DNA from: an uncultured Olsenella sp.
GTDB lineage: Bacteria; Actinomycetota; Coriobacteriia; Coriobacteriales; Atopobiaceae
Direction of reading: 5' to 3'
NCBI GenBank assembly: GCA_900316105.1
Contig: ONBR01000002.1
Location: forward strand, 78,005 to 142,004
Length of the DNA: 64,000 bases
Shown here: piece after piece, positions 1-8,430 of the stretch
Layout of the letters: each line of letters starts with the position of its first letter
How positions within the stretch are numbered: the first letter of the stretch is position 1
Translations under genes and position numbers: made by a program
The notes under the pieces: model-generated
Told to the model about the DNA's origin: nothing
Databases searched by the model: none
What the model saw: the letters and a program-made list of their open reading frames with translations, nothing else

Positions 1-1111
1 CGCTCATCCGCCAGTCGTCGTGCTGGTGGACGAAGTCCAGGTTCTGGGAGAGGATCCCGAACTTCACGGACTTGCCGATCTTTACGAAGCCGGTCTTTGG
101 CAGGAACTTTCCGGTCATGAGCTGCAGAAGGGTGGACTTGCCGGCGCCGTTCTCGCCCAGGATGCCGATGCGCTCGCCTGGGCCGATCAGCCAGTCGATG
201 CCCTCCAGTATCGTCGTGTCGCCGTAGGCGGCAGTGACGTTCTTCATCTCTATGACGCGCTTGCCCAGACGGCCGACGGCCAGGCGCTTGAGCTCGATCT
301 CGTTGCGGAGGGGCGGGTCGTTTGCAATGAGGGCGCGGGCCGCCTCGATGCGGAACTTTGGCTTCGAGGAGCGTGCCTTCGCACCGTGGGCCAGCCAGTT
401 GAGCTCCTTGCGCAGGACGTTCTGCCTGCGCTCCTCCATCACGGCAGCCTGGCGCTGGCGCTCGACGCGCTGCTGGATGTAGGCGGAGTAGCCGCCCTCG
501 AAGGGGTCGATCACGCCGTCGTGGACCTCCCACATGTGCTCGCAGACCTCGTCCAGGAACCAGCGGTCGTGCGTAACGACCAGAAGAGCTCCCTGGCCGG
601 GCTGCCAGCGGCGCTTGAGGTGCTCGGCCAGCCAGGTGATGGCTTGGACGTCCAGGTGATTGGTGGGCTCGTCCATGATGAGGACGTCCCAGGAGCCCAT
701 GAGGACACGAGCCAGGTCGCAGCGACGGCGCTGACCACCCGAGAGCTCCTTGATGTGGGCCTGGCGGTCCACGTCTCCCAGGAGCTCGTCCAGGATCTGG
801 CGGACGTGGGCGTCGGAGGCCCACTCGTACTCGGGAATGTCGCCCACTACGGCATGGATGACCGTGTCCTCGTCGTCCAGGTGGTCGGACTGGCCCAGAA
901 ATCCCACGGTGATGCCGTTGCGGTAGGTGATGGTGCCGGAGTCGGGCTCGATGCTGTGGGCGATAAGGTCCAGGAGGGTGGACTTGCCGTCACCGTTGCG
1001 ACCCACGATTCCGATGCGGTCACCTTCGTTGACGCCGATGGTCTGCTCGGTCAGGACCTGCTTGCCAGGCCATTCGTGTGATACCTTCTCCAGGCCAATG
1101 AGGATTCCCAA
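1..1111 (-). CDS. ABC-F family ATP-binding protein (C-terminus beyond window edge)
   Basis: The reverse strand has an open frame of about 370 residues from a TTG at 1111-1109 that runs off the left edge. The first ATPase domain has Walker A GRNGDGKST, signature LSGGQRRR and Walker B LIMDEPTNHLD. A basic linker follows (QQRVERQRQAAVMEERRQ region), then a second Walker A GENGAGKST near residue 330. Two cassettes in one chain with no membrane segment is the ABC-F layout; members act on the ribosome, either as translation factors or as antibiotic-protection proteins. The TTG is chosen because AGGAAG lies about 10 bases upstream, no in-frame ATG precedes it, and GILIGLEKVS is a normal N-terminus. 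It follows coaBC after a 93-base gap holding a hairpin. Subfamily and any resistance role cannot be told from this part. Confidence 0.88.
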   Translation of the reverse strand, partial: MGILIGLEKVSHEWPGKQVLTEQTIGVNEGDRIGIVGRNGDGKSTLLDLIAHSIEPDSGTITYRNGITVGFLGQSDHLDDEDTVIHAVVGDIPEYEWASDAHVRQILDELLGDVDRQAHIKELSGGQRRRCDLARVLMGSWDVLIMDEPTNHLDVQAITWLAEHLKRRWQPGQGALLVVTHDRWFLDEVCEHMWEVHDGVIDPFEGGYSAYIQQRVERQRQAAVMEERRQNVLRKELNWLAHGAKARSSKPKFRIEAARALIANDPPLRNEIELKRLAVGRLGKRVIEMKNVTAAYGDTTILEGIDWLIGPGERIGILGENGAGKSTLLQLMTGKFLPKTGFVKIGKSVKFGILSQNLDFVHQHDDWRMS

Positions 1112-1161
1112 GGGCTTGTGCTTCCTTTCTTTTGCGTTGGTGGTTGCGTGTCGCGGGTGCT

Positions 1162-1218
1162 TGTCGCAGGGGTAGCCCTGCGACACATTTTATGTCGAAA
1201 GGGGCTACCCCCTGCGAC
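1162..1218. repeat. Imperfect inverted repeat at the coaBC stop codon
   Basis: The left arm TGTCGCAGGGGTAGCCC pairs with GGGCTACCCCCTGCGAC on the right, with one bulge. The left arm alone can also form a tight 10-bp hairpin (TGTCGCAGGG, loop GTAG, CCCTGCGACA). The coaBC stop codon (1205-1207) lies inside the right arm. No T-run follows on the minus strand, so it is not a classic intrinsic terminator. It may be an mRNA 3'-end structure or a dispersed extragenic repeat. Confidence 0.7.
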
Positions 1219-2524
1219 GCATACGGGGGAGGTGGTCCAGGATCGTCGCGGCCACCTGGGGCAGAGGCATGGTCTCGAACTGCTCCACGCCCTCGGACGT
1301 GACCAGGGCGATTCTGCTTGTGTCCGCGCCAAAGGTGGAGTCCTTGCGGGAGACGTCGTTGGCAACGATCATGTCGGCATGCTTGAGGACCAGCTTGGAC
1401 TGGGCGTTGGCGATAAGGTCGTTGGTCTCGGCGGCAAAGCCTACGACGGTACGGGCACCCTTGGTGGAACCCAGCTCGGCCAGGATGTCGGTGGTCTCCA
1501 CGAGCTCTATCGTGTCCAGGTGCTCGCGGTTCTTCTTGAGCTTGTGGTCGGCAGGATGGGCGGGGGTGTAGTCGGCCACGGCGGCCGAGCAGATGGCGCA
1601 GTCTGCATCCGCGAATGCGGCGACGGTGGCGTCGTGCATCTGGGCGGCGGAAACCACGTCCACGCGGAGGACGCCAGCGGGCGTGCGTAAGGCTGTGGGG
1701 CCAGAGACCAGGGTGACCTTGGCGCCGCGACGGGCAGCCTCGGCGGCGATGGTGTAGCCCATCTTTCCCGTGGAGGCGTTTGCGATGTAGCGGACGGGGT
1801 CGATGGCCTCATGGGTGGGGCCGGCGGTGATCACGATGCGACGGCCGGCGAGGTCATGGACCGGGGCAGTCTGCGTGGGGATACCGGCGCATGAGGGCGT
1901 CACGGTCGCAGTCGGGTCGGCAGGGGGCTCTGTCCCTATTGTCTCTGAGACAAAGTGCTCCGTCCCCTTTGTCTCATTGAGGAGGTGGAGGGCGGAGCTG
2001 ACGATGTCATCCACGGTTGCGAGCTTGCCCTCCCCCACATCACCACAGGCTAGAAGGCCGCTTGTGGGGTCCACGATGTAAACGCCGCGGCTCCTCAAGG
2101 TGGCTAGGTTTGCCTGTGTTGCGGGGTTCTGCCACATGTGGACGTTCATGGCGGGAGCCAGAACGACGGGGCTGTGCATGGCCAAGAGGGTCGTGGACAG
2201 GGCGTCGTCTGCTATGCCGTGTGCCATCTTTGCCATGACGTTTGCGGTGGCGGGAACGACCAGGCAGAGGTCTGCCCTATCGGCCAGGTCGATGTGGGGA
2301 ATGGGATCTCCCGGCATGTCATAGAGGCTGGTCACCACGGGATGGCCGGACAGGGCCTCGAAGGTGGGCGTACCCACAAAGCGGGTGGCGTCCTCGCTCA
2401 TGACTACCCAGACGTCGCAGTTGGCCTTCTGGAGCCCGCGCAGGACCTCGCAGGCCTTGTAGACCGCGATTCCGCCCGTGACGGCAAGGACGACGGTGTA
2501 GCTAGGATTCTGGGGAGCGCTCAT
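1205..2524 (-). CDS. coaBC: Bifunctional phosphopantothenoylcysteine decarboxylase / phosphopantothenate-cysteine ligase
   Basis: A 439-residue protein catalysing two steps of coenzyme A synthesis: ligation of cysteine to 4'-phosphopantothenate (CoaB) and decarboxylation to phosphopantetheine (CoaC). The N-terminal FMN-dependent CoaC half has GGIAVYKACE, PAMNVHMW with the conserved Asn, and the ACGDVGEGK cysteine loop. The CoaB half starts near residue 250 with RRIVITAGPTHEAIDPVRYI and carries NASTGKMG, SAAVADY and KLKK. The linker is unusually long and contains an in-frame inverted repeat (1946-1976). The ATG lies 2 bases after the stop of the zinc-ribbon gene, and GAGG at that gene's end can serve as ribosome site, so the two are coupled. 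Length and motifs match the family. Confidence 0.96.
   Translation of the reverse strand: MSAPQNPSYTVVLAVTGGIAVYKACEVLRGLQKANCDVWVVMSEDATRFVGTPTFEALSGHPVVTSLYDMPGDPIPHIDLADRADLCLVVPATANVMAKMAHGIADDALSTTLLAMHSPVVLAPAMNVHMWQNPATQANLATLRSRGVYIVDPTSGLLACGDVGEGKLATVDDIVSSALHLLNETKGTEHFVSETIGTEPPADPTATVTPSCAGIPTQTAPVHDLAGRRIVITAGPTHEAIDPVRYIANASTGKMGYTIAAEAARRGAKVTLVSGPTALRTPAGVLRVDVVSAAQMHDATVAAFADADCAICSAAVADYTPAHPADHKLKKNREHLDTIELVETTDILAELGSTKGARTVVGFAAETNDLIANAQSKLVLKHADMIVANDVSRKDSTFGADTSRIALVTSEGVEQFETMPLPQVAATILDHLPRMRRRG
1946..1976. repeat. Perfect 10-bp inverted repeat inside the coaBC linker
   Basis: TGAGACAAAG and CTTTGTCTCA flank an 11-base spacer (TGCTCCGTCCC). The element is translated in frame within the linker between the CoaC and CoaB domains. 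It has the same design as the hairpins found at gene ends in this window, most closely the one at 19771-19803. Confidence 0.75.
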
Positions 2525-2526
2525 CC

Positions 2527-3261
2527 CTAGTCCTCCTTGGTGACGAGCATGCGGTGGCAATAGGGGCAGCTGGTGATGCTTCCCTTGCGGACCAGGTCGG
2601 CCCTCTGGCTGGACTGGAGGGAGACGCGGCAGACGCTGGGCACCCACTCGTCGATCTTGCCCTTGGTCCTCACCTGCAGTCGCTCGACGGCGAGTCCGTG
2701 GAAGCGCTTGAAGGCCTTGTCGTAGTCTGCCTGGGTCTTTTCGTCCAGGAAGCTCAGCATGCGCTTTCGGTCGCGAGCCAGCTCGGCGACGTGCTTCATC
2801 AGGTCGGCTGAGTCCTCCTGGAGGGACTGCTTGATGGCTGCCTCTTCCTGATCGATGCGGTCCATCAGGGCATGGGCGTTGGCCTCGGCCTTCTGGATAG
2901 TGGCCAGGTTCTCTTCCAACTGACCGCGGAGGTGCTCGCACTTCTCGATCTTCTTTGCCAGGGTGGAAAGGGAATTCTCGTAGTCTGCCATGTGACGATG
3001 ATCGTTCTCGGCCTGGGCCTGGGCGCGAATGTCTCTCTGGACGTCCAAGAGGTGAAGACGTTCGGCCTCGTTCTGGTCCAGGTCCATCTGGGCATCCTTG
3101 CGCTGGCCCAGGACCTTGGTCATGTCTCTCTGGAGCTTCTTCTTGGACATCTCGACGGCGGCGAGCTTCTTTTGCTGGGGCATGGCCTTGAGCTTGGAGT
3201 TGATGCGCATGAGTTCCAGGTCGATGTCCTGGAGCTTGAGGAGGGCCTCGTAGTCTTGCAT
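2527..3261 (-). CDS. Coiled-coil protein with a degenerate C4-type zinc ribbon (zf-RING_7 / DUF164-like)
   Basis: A 244-residue protein. Residues 1 to about 190 are heptad-rich, with many Glu, Lys, Gln and Leu, and predict a long antiparallel coiled coil. The C-terminus has the small zinc-ribbon layout of the DUF164/CdsZ family, ending CPYCHRMLV. The usual first knuckle C-x-x-C is reduced to a single Cys (PSVCRVSL), with Pro at the first position, so only three of four ligands are present; the His after CPYC could substitute. The molecular role of the family is poorly known. The ATG is preceded by AAAGGGAGAAACACC. It sits between the cysteine desulfurase (54-base gap) and coaBC (2-base gap), so it is probably in one transcript with both. 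Confidence 0.85.
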   Translation of the reverse strand: MQDYEALLKLQDIDLELMRINSKLKAMPQQKKLAAVEMSKKKLQRDMTKVLGQRKDAQMDLDQNEAERLHLLDVQRDIRAQAQAENDHRHMADYENSLSTLAKKIEKCEHLRGQLEENLATIQKAEANAHALMDRIDQEEAAIKQSLQEDSADLMKHVAELARDRKRMLSFLDEKTQADYDKAFKRFHGLAVERLQVRTKGKIDEWVPSVCRVSLQSSQRADLVRKGSITSCPYCHRMLVTKED

Positions 3262-3315
3262 GGTGTTTCTCCCTTTGAATGGTGGTGGAAGGATGTTCCA
3301 GAGGCTTTGGGCCCC

Positions 3316-4485
3316 TTAGTGCTTGCTTTCTGAAACGATCTGAAGGAGGGCCTGGCCAAAGGCATCGAGGTCCTCCTGGGCTACGCGCTCGTCGAAAGAG
3401 ACGCGCAGAGAGCCCAGGGCGATGTCGCGCGAGATGCCCATGGCCAGCAGGACGTGGCTGGCGTCAAGCGAGGCCGAGGAGCAGGCAGAGCCCGCCGAGA
3501 CCTCAAAGCCAGCCTGATCGAGCTTAAGGACCAGGCTCTCGGAGTCAAGGCGTCGCGTCATGACCGACACGATTCCGGGCAGGCGGTCGTTCCCCATCTG
3601 GGCGCTGGTCGTGGGTTCGATGCCCGTGCCATTTGCGCAGAGGAGCTCGTAGAGTCCCTGGGCTCGTGCTGCCACGGTGGAACGGGTCTCTTCCAGGGAA
3701 GAGGCGCAGAACTTTGCCGCGGCAGCAAAGGCGAGGGCGCTGCGAACGTCCTGAGTGCCGGGCCTGCGACCGTTCTCCTGTCCACCGCCGAAGGTCATGG
3801 GGCGCAAGGGGGTCCTGCCGCGGACGATCAGGGCGCCAATGCCCACGGGGCCGCCAATCTTGTGTGCGGCCAGGGAGACGGCGTCTACCTGGGTCAAGGC
3901 ATCTGCCAGGGGGATGCGCCAGGCGGCCTGGGCTGCGTCCGTGTGGAAGAGCGCCCCCGCCTGGTGGGCAACCTTTGCCAAGTCGGCAATGGGTTGGACC
4001 ATGCCCGTCTCGTTGTTGGCGGACATGACGGAGACCAGGGCGACGTCGGAACCAATAAGGGCCTCCAGGGCATCAGGGGTGATGATGCCCGCTCGGTTTG
4101 GGCGGACCAGGTCGACGGCAAAGCCCTCCGCGCGTAGGGAGGGGGCCACGTCCAGCTCCGAGTCGTGCTCGATGGCCGAGATCACGATGCGGTTGCGCTT
4201 TCGATCGCGCTCCTGGGCGCCAGCAGCCAGGCCATGGAGGGCCAGGTTGTTGGACTCGGTGCCGCCCGAGGTGAAGGCCAGGTCCTGGGGGCGAAAGCCG
4301 CCGCCAAGGGAACGGACTATGTCCCTGCGGGCCCCGTCCAGGGCACGGGCGGCCTGGCGGCCCAGGGTGTGCAGGGAGTTTGGGTTGGCTCCCGCGATCT
4401 CGCTCTGCTCGTAGGCCTCCTCGGCCTCGCGGGCAAGCTCGCGCAGTGGCGCAGAGGCAGCGTAGTCCAGATAGATGTGACGCAC
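3316..4485 (-). CDS. Cysteine desulfurase (NifS/IscS-like, PLP-dependent)
   Basis: A 389-residue class V aminotransferase-fold enzyme that takes sulfur from cysteine for Fe-S clusters or tRNA thiolation. The N-terminus IYLDYAASAPL is typical. The PLP lysine lies in SLAAHKIGGPVGIGAL, FGGGQENGRRPGT is the conserved substrate-binding stretch, and the persulfide Cys is in SAGSACSSASLDASHVL. The start is GTG at 4485, eight bases after GGAG. The open frame extends upstream to 4593, but that part translates the intergenic inverted repeat and lacks homology-like sequence. No IscU or SufU scaffold gene is nearby. The exact paralogue (nifS, iscS or a tRNA-specific form) cannot be assigned. Confidence 0.93.
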   Translation of the reverse strand: MRHIYLDYAASAPLRELAREAEEAYEQSEIAGANPNSLHTLGRQAARALDGARRDIVRSLGGGFRPQDLAFTSGGTESNNLALHGLAAGAQERDRKRNRIVISAIEHDSELDVAPSLRAEGFAVDLVRPNRAGIITPDALEALIGSDVALVSVMSANNETGMVQPIADLAKVAHQAGALFHTDAAQAAWRIPLADALTQVDAVSLAAHKIGGPVGIGALIVRGRTPLRPMTFGGGQENGRRPGTQDVRSALAFAAAAKFCASSLEETRSTVAARAQGLYELLCANGTGIEPTTSAQMGNDRLPGIVSVMTRRLDSESLVLKLDQAGFEVSAGSACSSASLDASHVLLAMGISRDIALGSLRVSFDERVAQEDLDAFGQALLQIVSESKH

Positions 4486-4548
4486 GGATTTGGCTCCAAA
4501 CCTTGTTCTTGAAAACCGCCCCGCGGCAGGCGAGGCGGCGGTGGAAAG

Positions 4549-4554
4549 ACTATA
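4549..4554 (-). promoter_or_regulatory. Candidate -10 box upstream of the cysteine desulfurase gene
   Basis: The minus strand reads TATAGT about 64 bases upstream of the GTG start, just downstream of the hairpin that follows rpe. No convincing -35 box is visible. This is only a suggestion that the desulfurase, zinc-ribbon and coaBC genes have their own promoter. Confidence 0.3.
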
Positions 4555-4563
4555 CGGGTGTGT

Positions 4564-4624
4564 GCCACTTGGGGGCAGCCCCTGTCGTGGCAAAGTGCTA
4601 CGTGGGGACTGTCCCCCAAGTGGC
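4564..4624. repeat. Inverted repeat just downstream of rpe
   Basis: GCCACTTGGGGG pairs with CCCCCAAGTGGC, and the stem continues imperfectly through AGCCCC/GGGGACT. The element starts 10 bases past the rpe stop codon in the direction of transcription. There is no T-run. It resembles the other gene-end hairpins of this window in size and in its GGGGAC/GTCCCC core. Confidence 0.7.
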
Positions 4625-4634
4625 GAAATGGCGT

Positions 4635-5312
4635 CTAGGCGGACTTGCCGAGGCCGCGCTCCCCTGCCTGGCGAAGCTCGGTCACATTGGCCGCGCGGTC
4701 GCCCTTGAAGACGGCAGACCCTGCCACCAGGGCGCGGATGCCGGAGGCGACGACCTCCTGGACGTTATCCTTGTTGATGCCGCCGTCGATCTCCAGGATG
4801 GGGTTCACGCCGTGCTCGCGACACATACGGGCTAGGTCGCGGGACTTCTGCAGGATGCCGGGAATGAACTTCTGGCCACCATAGCCGGGGTTCACGGACA
4901 TGAGCAGGACCAGGTCGACCTCATCCAGGACGTAGTCCAGGGTGTTCAGGGGTGTGGCAGGGTTGAGCGCGATGCCTGCCTTTGCGCCAGCGGAGTGGAT
5001 GAGGTTGATGATGCGGTCCGCGTGGGTCTGGGCCTCCCAGTGGAAGGTGACGATGTCGGAGCCGGCATCCAGGAACCAGGGCACTGCCTCCTCGGGGTTA
5101 GAGACCATGAGGTGGACGTCCAGGGGAAGGTTGGTGGCCTTGCGAATCTGCTTGAGAGTGTCGGTGCCAAAGGAGAGATTGGGCGTGAAGTGCCCGTCCA
5201 TCACGTCGTAGTGGAGGAGATCTGCATCCTTGATGGCGTCAAGCTCCTCGCCGAGCCTCATGCGGTCGGCAGAGAGAATCGAAGGCGCGATGAGTACCTT
5301 TTCGAGAGACAT
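4635..5312 (-). CDS. rpe: Ribulose-phosphate 3-epimerase
   Basis: A 225-residue TIM-barrel enzyme interconverting ribulose 5-phosphate and xylulose 5-phosphate in the pentose phosphate pathway. Diagnostic segments are IAPSILSAD, HYDVMDGHFTPNLSFG (metal-binding and catalytic residues), DVHLMVSNPE, MSVNPGYGGQKF and EIDGGINKDN. The ATG at 5312 is preferred because GGAAG lies 8 bases upstream. A GTG two codons earlier (5318) is open but only 2 to 3 bases from that site. It lies 24 bases after gpsA, so it is probably co-transcribed. Confidence 0.95.
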   Translation of the reverse strand: MSLEKVLIAPSILSADRMRLGEELDAIKDADLLHYDVMDGHFTPNLSFGTDTLKQIRKATNLPLDVHLMVSNPEEAVPWFLDAGSDIVTFHWEAQTHADRIINLIHSAGAKAGIALNPATPLNTLDYVLDEVDLVLLMSVNPGYGGQKFIPGILQKSRDLARMCREHGVNPILEIDGGINKDNVQEVVASGIRALVAGSAVFKGDRAANVTELRQAGERGLGKSA

Positions 5313-5336
5313 AAGCACTACTTCCTATTCCGTTGG

Positions 5337-6350
5337 CTACGAGTCCAGGCCGTAGAACTCCTCGTGTGGCGTGCGCGAGAGGAGCGTGCGCGCGGCCTCC
5401 TCGACATTGGTTCCTTCATATAGGATAGCGTGAACTGCGTTGGTGAGGGGCGTCTCTATGTGACGCTCCTCGGCGAGTTCGTGAATGGAGACGCAGGCGC
5501 GGGCACCCTCGACCACCATGTGGGTCGAGGCCTCATAGGATTCCAGGCTTGCACCATGCGAGAGGGCCACGCCAAAGGTGCGGTTGCGCGAGTGCTCCGA
5601 GGTGCAGGTGACCACGAGGTCGCCCATGCCGGCAAGGCCCATACAGGTCATGGGATTGCCGCCCATGGTGACGACGACGCGAGACATCTCGGCCAGGCCG
5701 CGGGTCATGAGGACGGCCATGGTGTTGTCACCGTAGCCCTTACCCGCGCAGATTCCGCAGGCGATGGCTATGACGTTCTTTACGGCGGCACAGGCCTCGA
5801 TGCCGCGAAGGTCGTCCGTCTTGTAAACGCGGAAGCTCGTGTTGATGAAGAGTTGCTGGAAGAGCTTGGCGATTGCCTCGTCCTCAGCTCCGACGACGGC
5901 GGCCGAGACCATGTGGAGGCAGATCTCCTCTGCGTGGTTGGGTCCCGTGAGGGCAGCAACACGCTGGGGATTGCCCAGAACGTCAGAGACGACTTCGGTC
6001 ATGAGGAGGTGGGTCCTGGGCTCGATGCCCTTGGTGAGGACCAGGATGGGGGCGTTGGGCTTCACGAAGTCCACGAAGCCAGCCAGGACCTTGCGCAGGT
6101 GGTTGGAGGGGACGGCGACGACGATGGCGTCTACTTCCGTGACCGCCTGGGCCTGGTCGTGGGTAGAGGTCACGTTTGACGGCAGGTCGTAGCCGGTCAG
6201 GTGGCGGGGGTTCCTGTGCGTGGCATTAATGGCCTGGGCGACCTCGGGCGAGCGAGCCCAGAGGACGACCTCCCGGGCGTTTTGGGCTGCAAGGCCCGCC
6301 GCAGCGGTGCCCCAGGATCCCGTGCCGATAACTGCGACCTTGTTGAACAT
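5337..6350 (-). CDS. gpsA: NAD(P)-dependent glycerol-3-phosphate dehydrogenase
   Basis: A 337-residue enzyme that reduces dihydroxyacetone phosphate to sn-glycerol 3-phosphate, the backbone for phospholipids. The N-terminal Rossmann motif is VIGTGSWGTA. Substrate and catalytic segments include LTGPNHAEEI, the lysine in AAVKNVIAIACGI and GLAGMGDLVVTC. The ATG at 6350 has AAGGAG four bases upstream. The longer open frame (to 6830) is the wrong frame of plsY and is rejected. It lies directly downstream of plsY, the acyltransferase that uses its product, a functional pairing common in bacteria. Confidence 0.96.
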   Translation of the reverse strand: MFNKVAVIGTGSWGTAAAGLAAQNAREVVLWARSPEVAQAINATHRNPRHLTGYDLPSNVTSTHDQAQAVTEVDAIVVAVPSNHLRKVLAGFVDFVKPNAPILVLTKGIEPRTHLLMTEVVSDVLGNPQRVAALTGPNHAEEICLHMVSAAVVGAEDEAIAKLFQQLFINTSFRVYKTDDLRGIEACAAVKNVIAIACGICAGKGYGDNTMAVLMTRGLAEMSRVVVTMGGNPMTCMGLAGMGDLVVTCTSEHSRNRTFGVALSHGASLESYEASTHMVVEGARACVSIHELAEERHIETPLTNAVHAILYEGTNVEEAARTLLSRTPHEEFYGLDS

Positions 6351-6374
6351 GGGGCTCCTTACTGTGGATGGCGG

Positions 6375-6409
6375 AGTGTGACAGGTACCCCTGGGGTACT
6401 TGTCACACT
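6375..6409. repeat. Inverted repeat at the plsY stop codon
   Basis: AGTGTGACAGGTACCCC faces GGGGTACTTGTCACACT around a single T, with one mismatched pair. The first base of the right arm on the coding strand is the last base of the plsY stop codon. No T-run follows. It belongs to the gene-end hairpin group. Confidence 0.75.
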
Positions 6410-7062
6410 TACTTGTGGACGGTGAACTTTCGCTCGGTGCCGGCGCGGAGGCGCTTGATGTTCTCCCAGTGGCGCCAGACCACGACGGTGCAGGGCAGAA
6501 AAACGAATACCGATGCCACGGCCGTCGTGCCAAAGAGCAGGGCCAGGAATGGCGTGGCGATGGCCGCGGCCACCGATCCTGCGGAAATGTACTTGGTCGG
6601 AAGAACGAAGAGAAGGAAGATGGCCAACATGGAGAGGCCGAGGGGCCAGCACATGACCAGGGCGGAGCCGAAGCCCACCGAGATCCCCTTGCCTCCTTTG
6701 AAGTGAAGGTAGGGAGTGAAGACGTGGCCAAAGATATTGGCACAGAAGACCAGCGTGAGCACGGGCGCCACGACAGAGGAGACGTTGGCGCCGACAAATC
6801 CCAGACCAGTGACGGTACCCATGACGGCACGGGCGATGGCCATGGAGACGGCGCCCTTGCCCACGTCCAGGACGAAGGTGAGGGCTGCTGCCTTTGCGCC
6901 GGCGGCGCGAGCGACGTTGGTCATGCCGATGTTGCCAGAGCCGACCTTGCGGACGTCCACATGCTCGGCCGACCGCTTCCCCATAAGAAGTCCGAAGGGG
7001 ATACCGCAGAGGAAGTAGCCGATGGCAACGAGGATGATGGTGCTGGGAACAAGTGCAGTCAT
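6409..7062 (-). CDS. plsY: Glycerol-3-phosphate acyltransferase PlsY (membrane)
   Basis: A 217-residue integral membrane enzyme that transfers acyl from acyl-phosphate to glycerol 3-phosphate, the first step of phosphatidic acid synthesis. Family motifs are VGSGNIGMTNVAR near residue 42 and HFKGGKGISVGFG near residue 108, with hydrophobic helices between them (for example LVPSTIILVAIGYFLCG and AIFLLFVLPTKYI). Its ATG overlaps the der stop codon as TAATG, so translation is coupled. gpsA follows. Length is normal for the family. Confidence 0.95.
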   Translation of the reverse strand: MTALVPSTIILVAIGYFLCGIPFGLLMGKRSAEHVDVRKVGSGNIGMTNVARAAGAKAAALTFVLDVGKGAVSMAIARAVMGTVTGLGFVGANVSSVVAPVLTLVFCANIFGHVFTPYLHFKGGKGISVGFGSALVMCWPLGLSMLAIFLLFVLPTKYISAGSVAAAIATPFLALLFGTTAVASVFVFLPCTVVVWRHWENIKRLRAGTERKFTVHK

Positions 7063-8390
7063 TACTTGGTCTCTTCCCTTCGCTTGAATCTGAGCCTGAT
7101 GGGCGTGCCCTCGAGATCAAAGGTCTCGCGAATGCGGTTCTCGAGGAAGTGGGTGTAGTTGTCGTCGATGAGGTCGGGTGCGTTGCACCAGAAGGTGAAG
7201 ACTGGGGGCTCGGTGCCCGTCTGAGTGCCGTACTGGATCTTGAGCCTGCGGTTCTTGTAGGAGATGGTGTGGCCGGACTCGCGGATGCGGGTGATCAGGG
7301 CATTGAGGGCGCTGGTCTTGATCTGGGCCTTGTGATTCTCCTCGGCACGCATGACGGCCTTGAGCAGGCGGTCGACTGCGCGGCCGGAAAGAGCCGAGAT
7401 GTTGATGGCGGGAGCCCAGAGGGCGTGGTCCATGCGCATGTCCAGGGTCTCCTGCACGTGCTTGCGCTTTTCCTCGGAGTCGATGAGGTCCCACTTGTTG
7501 AGGGCAAGGACGACGGCGCAACCGCGGTCCACCGCCATGCCCAAGAGCTTCTGGTCCTGCTCGGTGACGCCCATCGTGGCATCGATGACCAGGACGCAGA
7601 CGTCGGCGCGGTCCATGGCTGCCAGGCCGCGGACCAGACTGTAGTACTCCACGTCCTCGTGGACGAGGTTCTTCTTTCGTATGCCAGCGGTGTCTACCAG
7701 GCGGATGGGGGTCCCATTCCAGTTGATCAGGGTGTCCGTGGCATCACGGGTGGTGCCGGGCAGGTCCTCGACGATGAAGCGCTTGGTACGTGCCAGACGG
7801 TTGGCCAGGGAGGACTTGCCGACGTTGGGCCTGCCGATGATGGCCAGGTTCAGGATGTCGTCGGCCTCGTCCACGGTCTCCTCGTCCTCGGCGGGCAGGG
7901 CTGCCACGACATCATCCAGGAGGTCGCCGGTGCCATGGCCATGACCTGCGGAGAGGGGCCTTGGCTCGCCGACTCCCAGGGAGTAGTAGTTCCAGGACTC
8001 CAGTTCATCGGTGGGATTGTCGATCTTGTTCACCACCAGGAAGGTGGGCTTCTTTGCGGCGCGGACGACGCGGGCGACCTCCTCGTCCTCGTCCGTGACG
8101 CCCACGGTGCCGTCCACGACAAAGACGATCACGTCTGCCTCGTCGCAGGCCGCCAGGGCCTGCTCGCGGATGCGCGGGGCAAAGATGTCCTTGGACTTGA
8201 TGGATTCGATACCGCCGGTGTCGATGAGGGTGAAGTGACGGCCGTTCCAGTCGCAGTCATGGTAGGAACGGTCGCGGGTGACGCCGCGGGACTCGTGAAC
8301 GATGGCATCGCGGCTCTCGGCCAGGCGATTGACCAGGGTGGACTTGCCTACGTTGGGCCGTCCGACGACGGCTACCTTTGCTTTTGACAT
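7062..8390 (-). CDS. der: Ribosome biogenesis GTPase Der (EngA)
   Basis: A 442-residue protein with two GTPase domains and a C-terminal KH-like domain, needed for maturation of the 50S ribosomal subunit. Domain 1 has GRPNVGKSTLVNRL, DTGG and NKID; domain 2 has GRPNVGKSSLANRL, DTAG and NKWD. The end (VFTFWCNAPDLIDDNY) matches the KH-like domain. The ATG at 8390 follows GAGGAGGAGCACCTC. The frame open to 8486 upstream contains the intergenic hairpin and is not coding. It is the first gene of der-plsY-gpsA-rpe. Confidence 0.96.
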   Translation of the reverse strand: MSKAKVAVVGRPNVGKSTLVNRLAESRDAIVHESRGVTRDRSYHDCDWNGRHFTLIDTGGIESIKSKDIFAPRIREQALAACDEADVIVFVVDGTVGVTDEDEEVARVVRAAKKPTFLVVNKIDNPTDELESWNYYSLGVGEPRPLSAGHGHGTGDLLDDVVAALPAEDEETVDEADDILNLAIIGRPNVGKSSLANRLARTKRFIVEDLPGTTRDATDTLINWNGTPIRLVDTAGIRKKNLVHEDVEYYSLVRGLAAMDRADVCVLVIDATMGVTEQDQKLLGMAVDRGCAVVLALNKWDLIDSEEKRKHVQETLDMRMDHALWAPAINISALSGRAVDRLLKAVMRAEENHKAQIKTSALNALITRIRESGHTISYKNRRLKIQYGTQTGTEPPVFTFWCNAPDLIDDNYTHFLENRIRETFDLEGTPIRLRFKRREETK

Positions 8391-8430
8391 GAGGTGCTCC
8401 TCCTCTAGGTGCGGGGGGTGGGACGTGCGA

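Noticed and set aside
20..1081. Plus-strand frame of 353 codons at the left edge
   Set aside because: It is antisense to the ABC-F gene, which has full Walker and signature motifs.
4486..4593. Longer start for the cysteine desulfurase
   Set aside because: It translates the inverted repeat after rpe; the GTG at 4485 has GGAG and a typical N-terminus.
6351..6830. N-terminal extension of gpsA
   Set aside because: It is the wrong frame of plsY and crosses the intergenic hairpin; gpsA has a good ATG and ribosome site at 6350.
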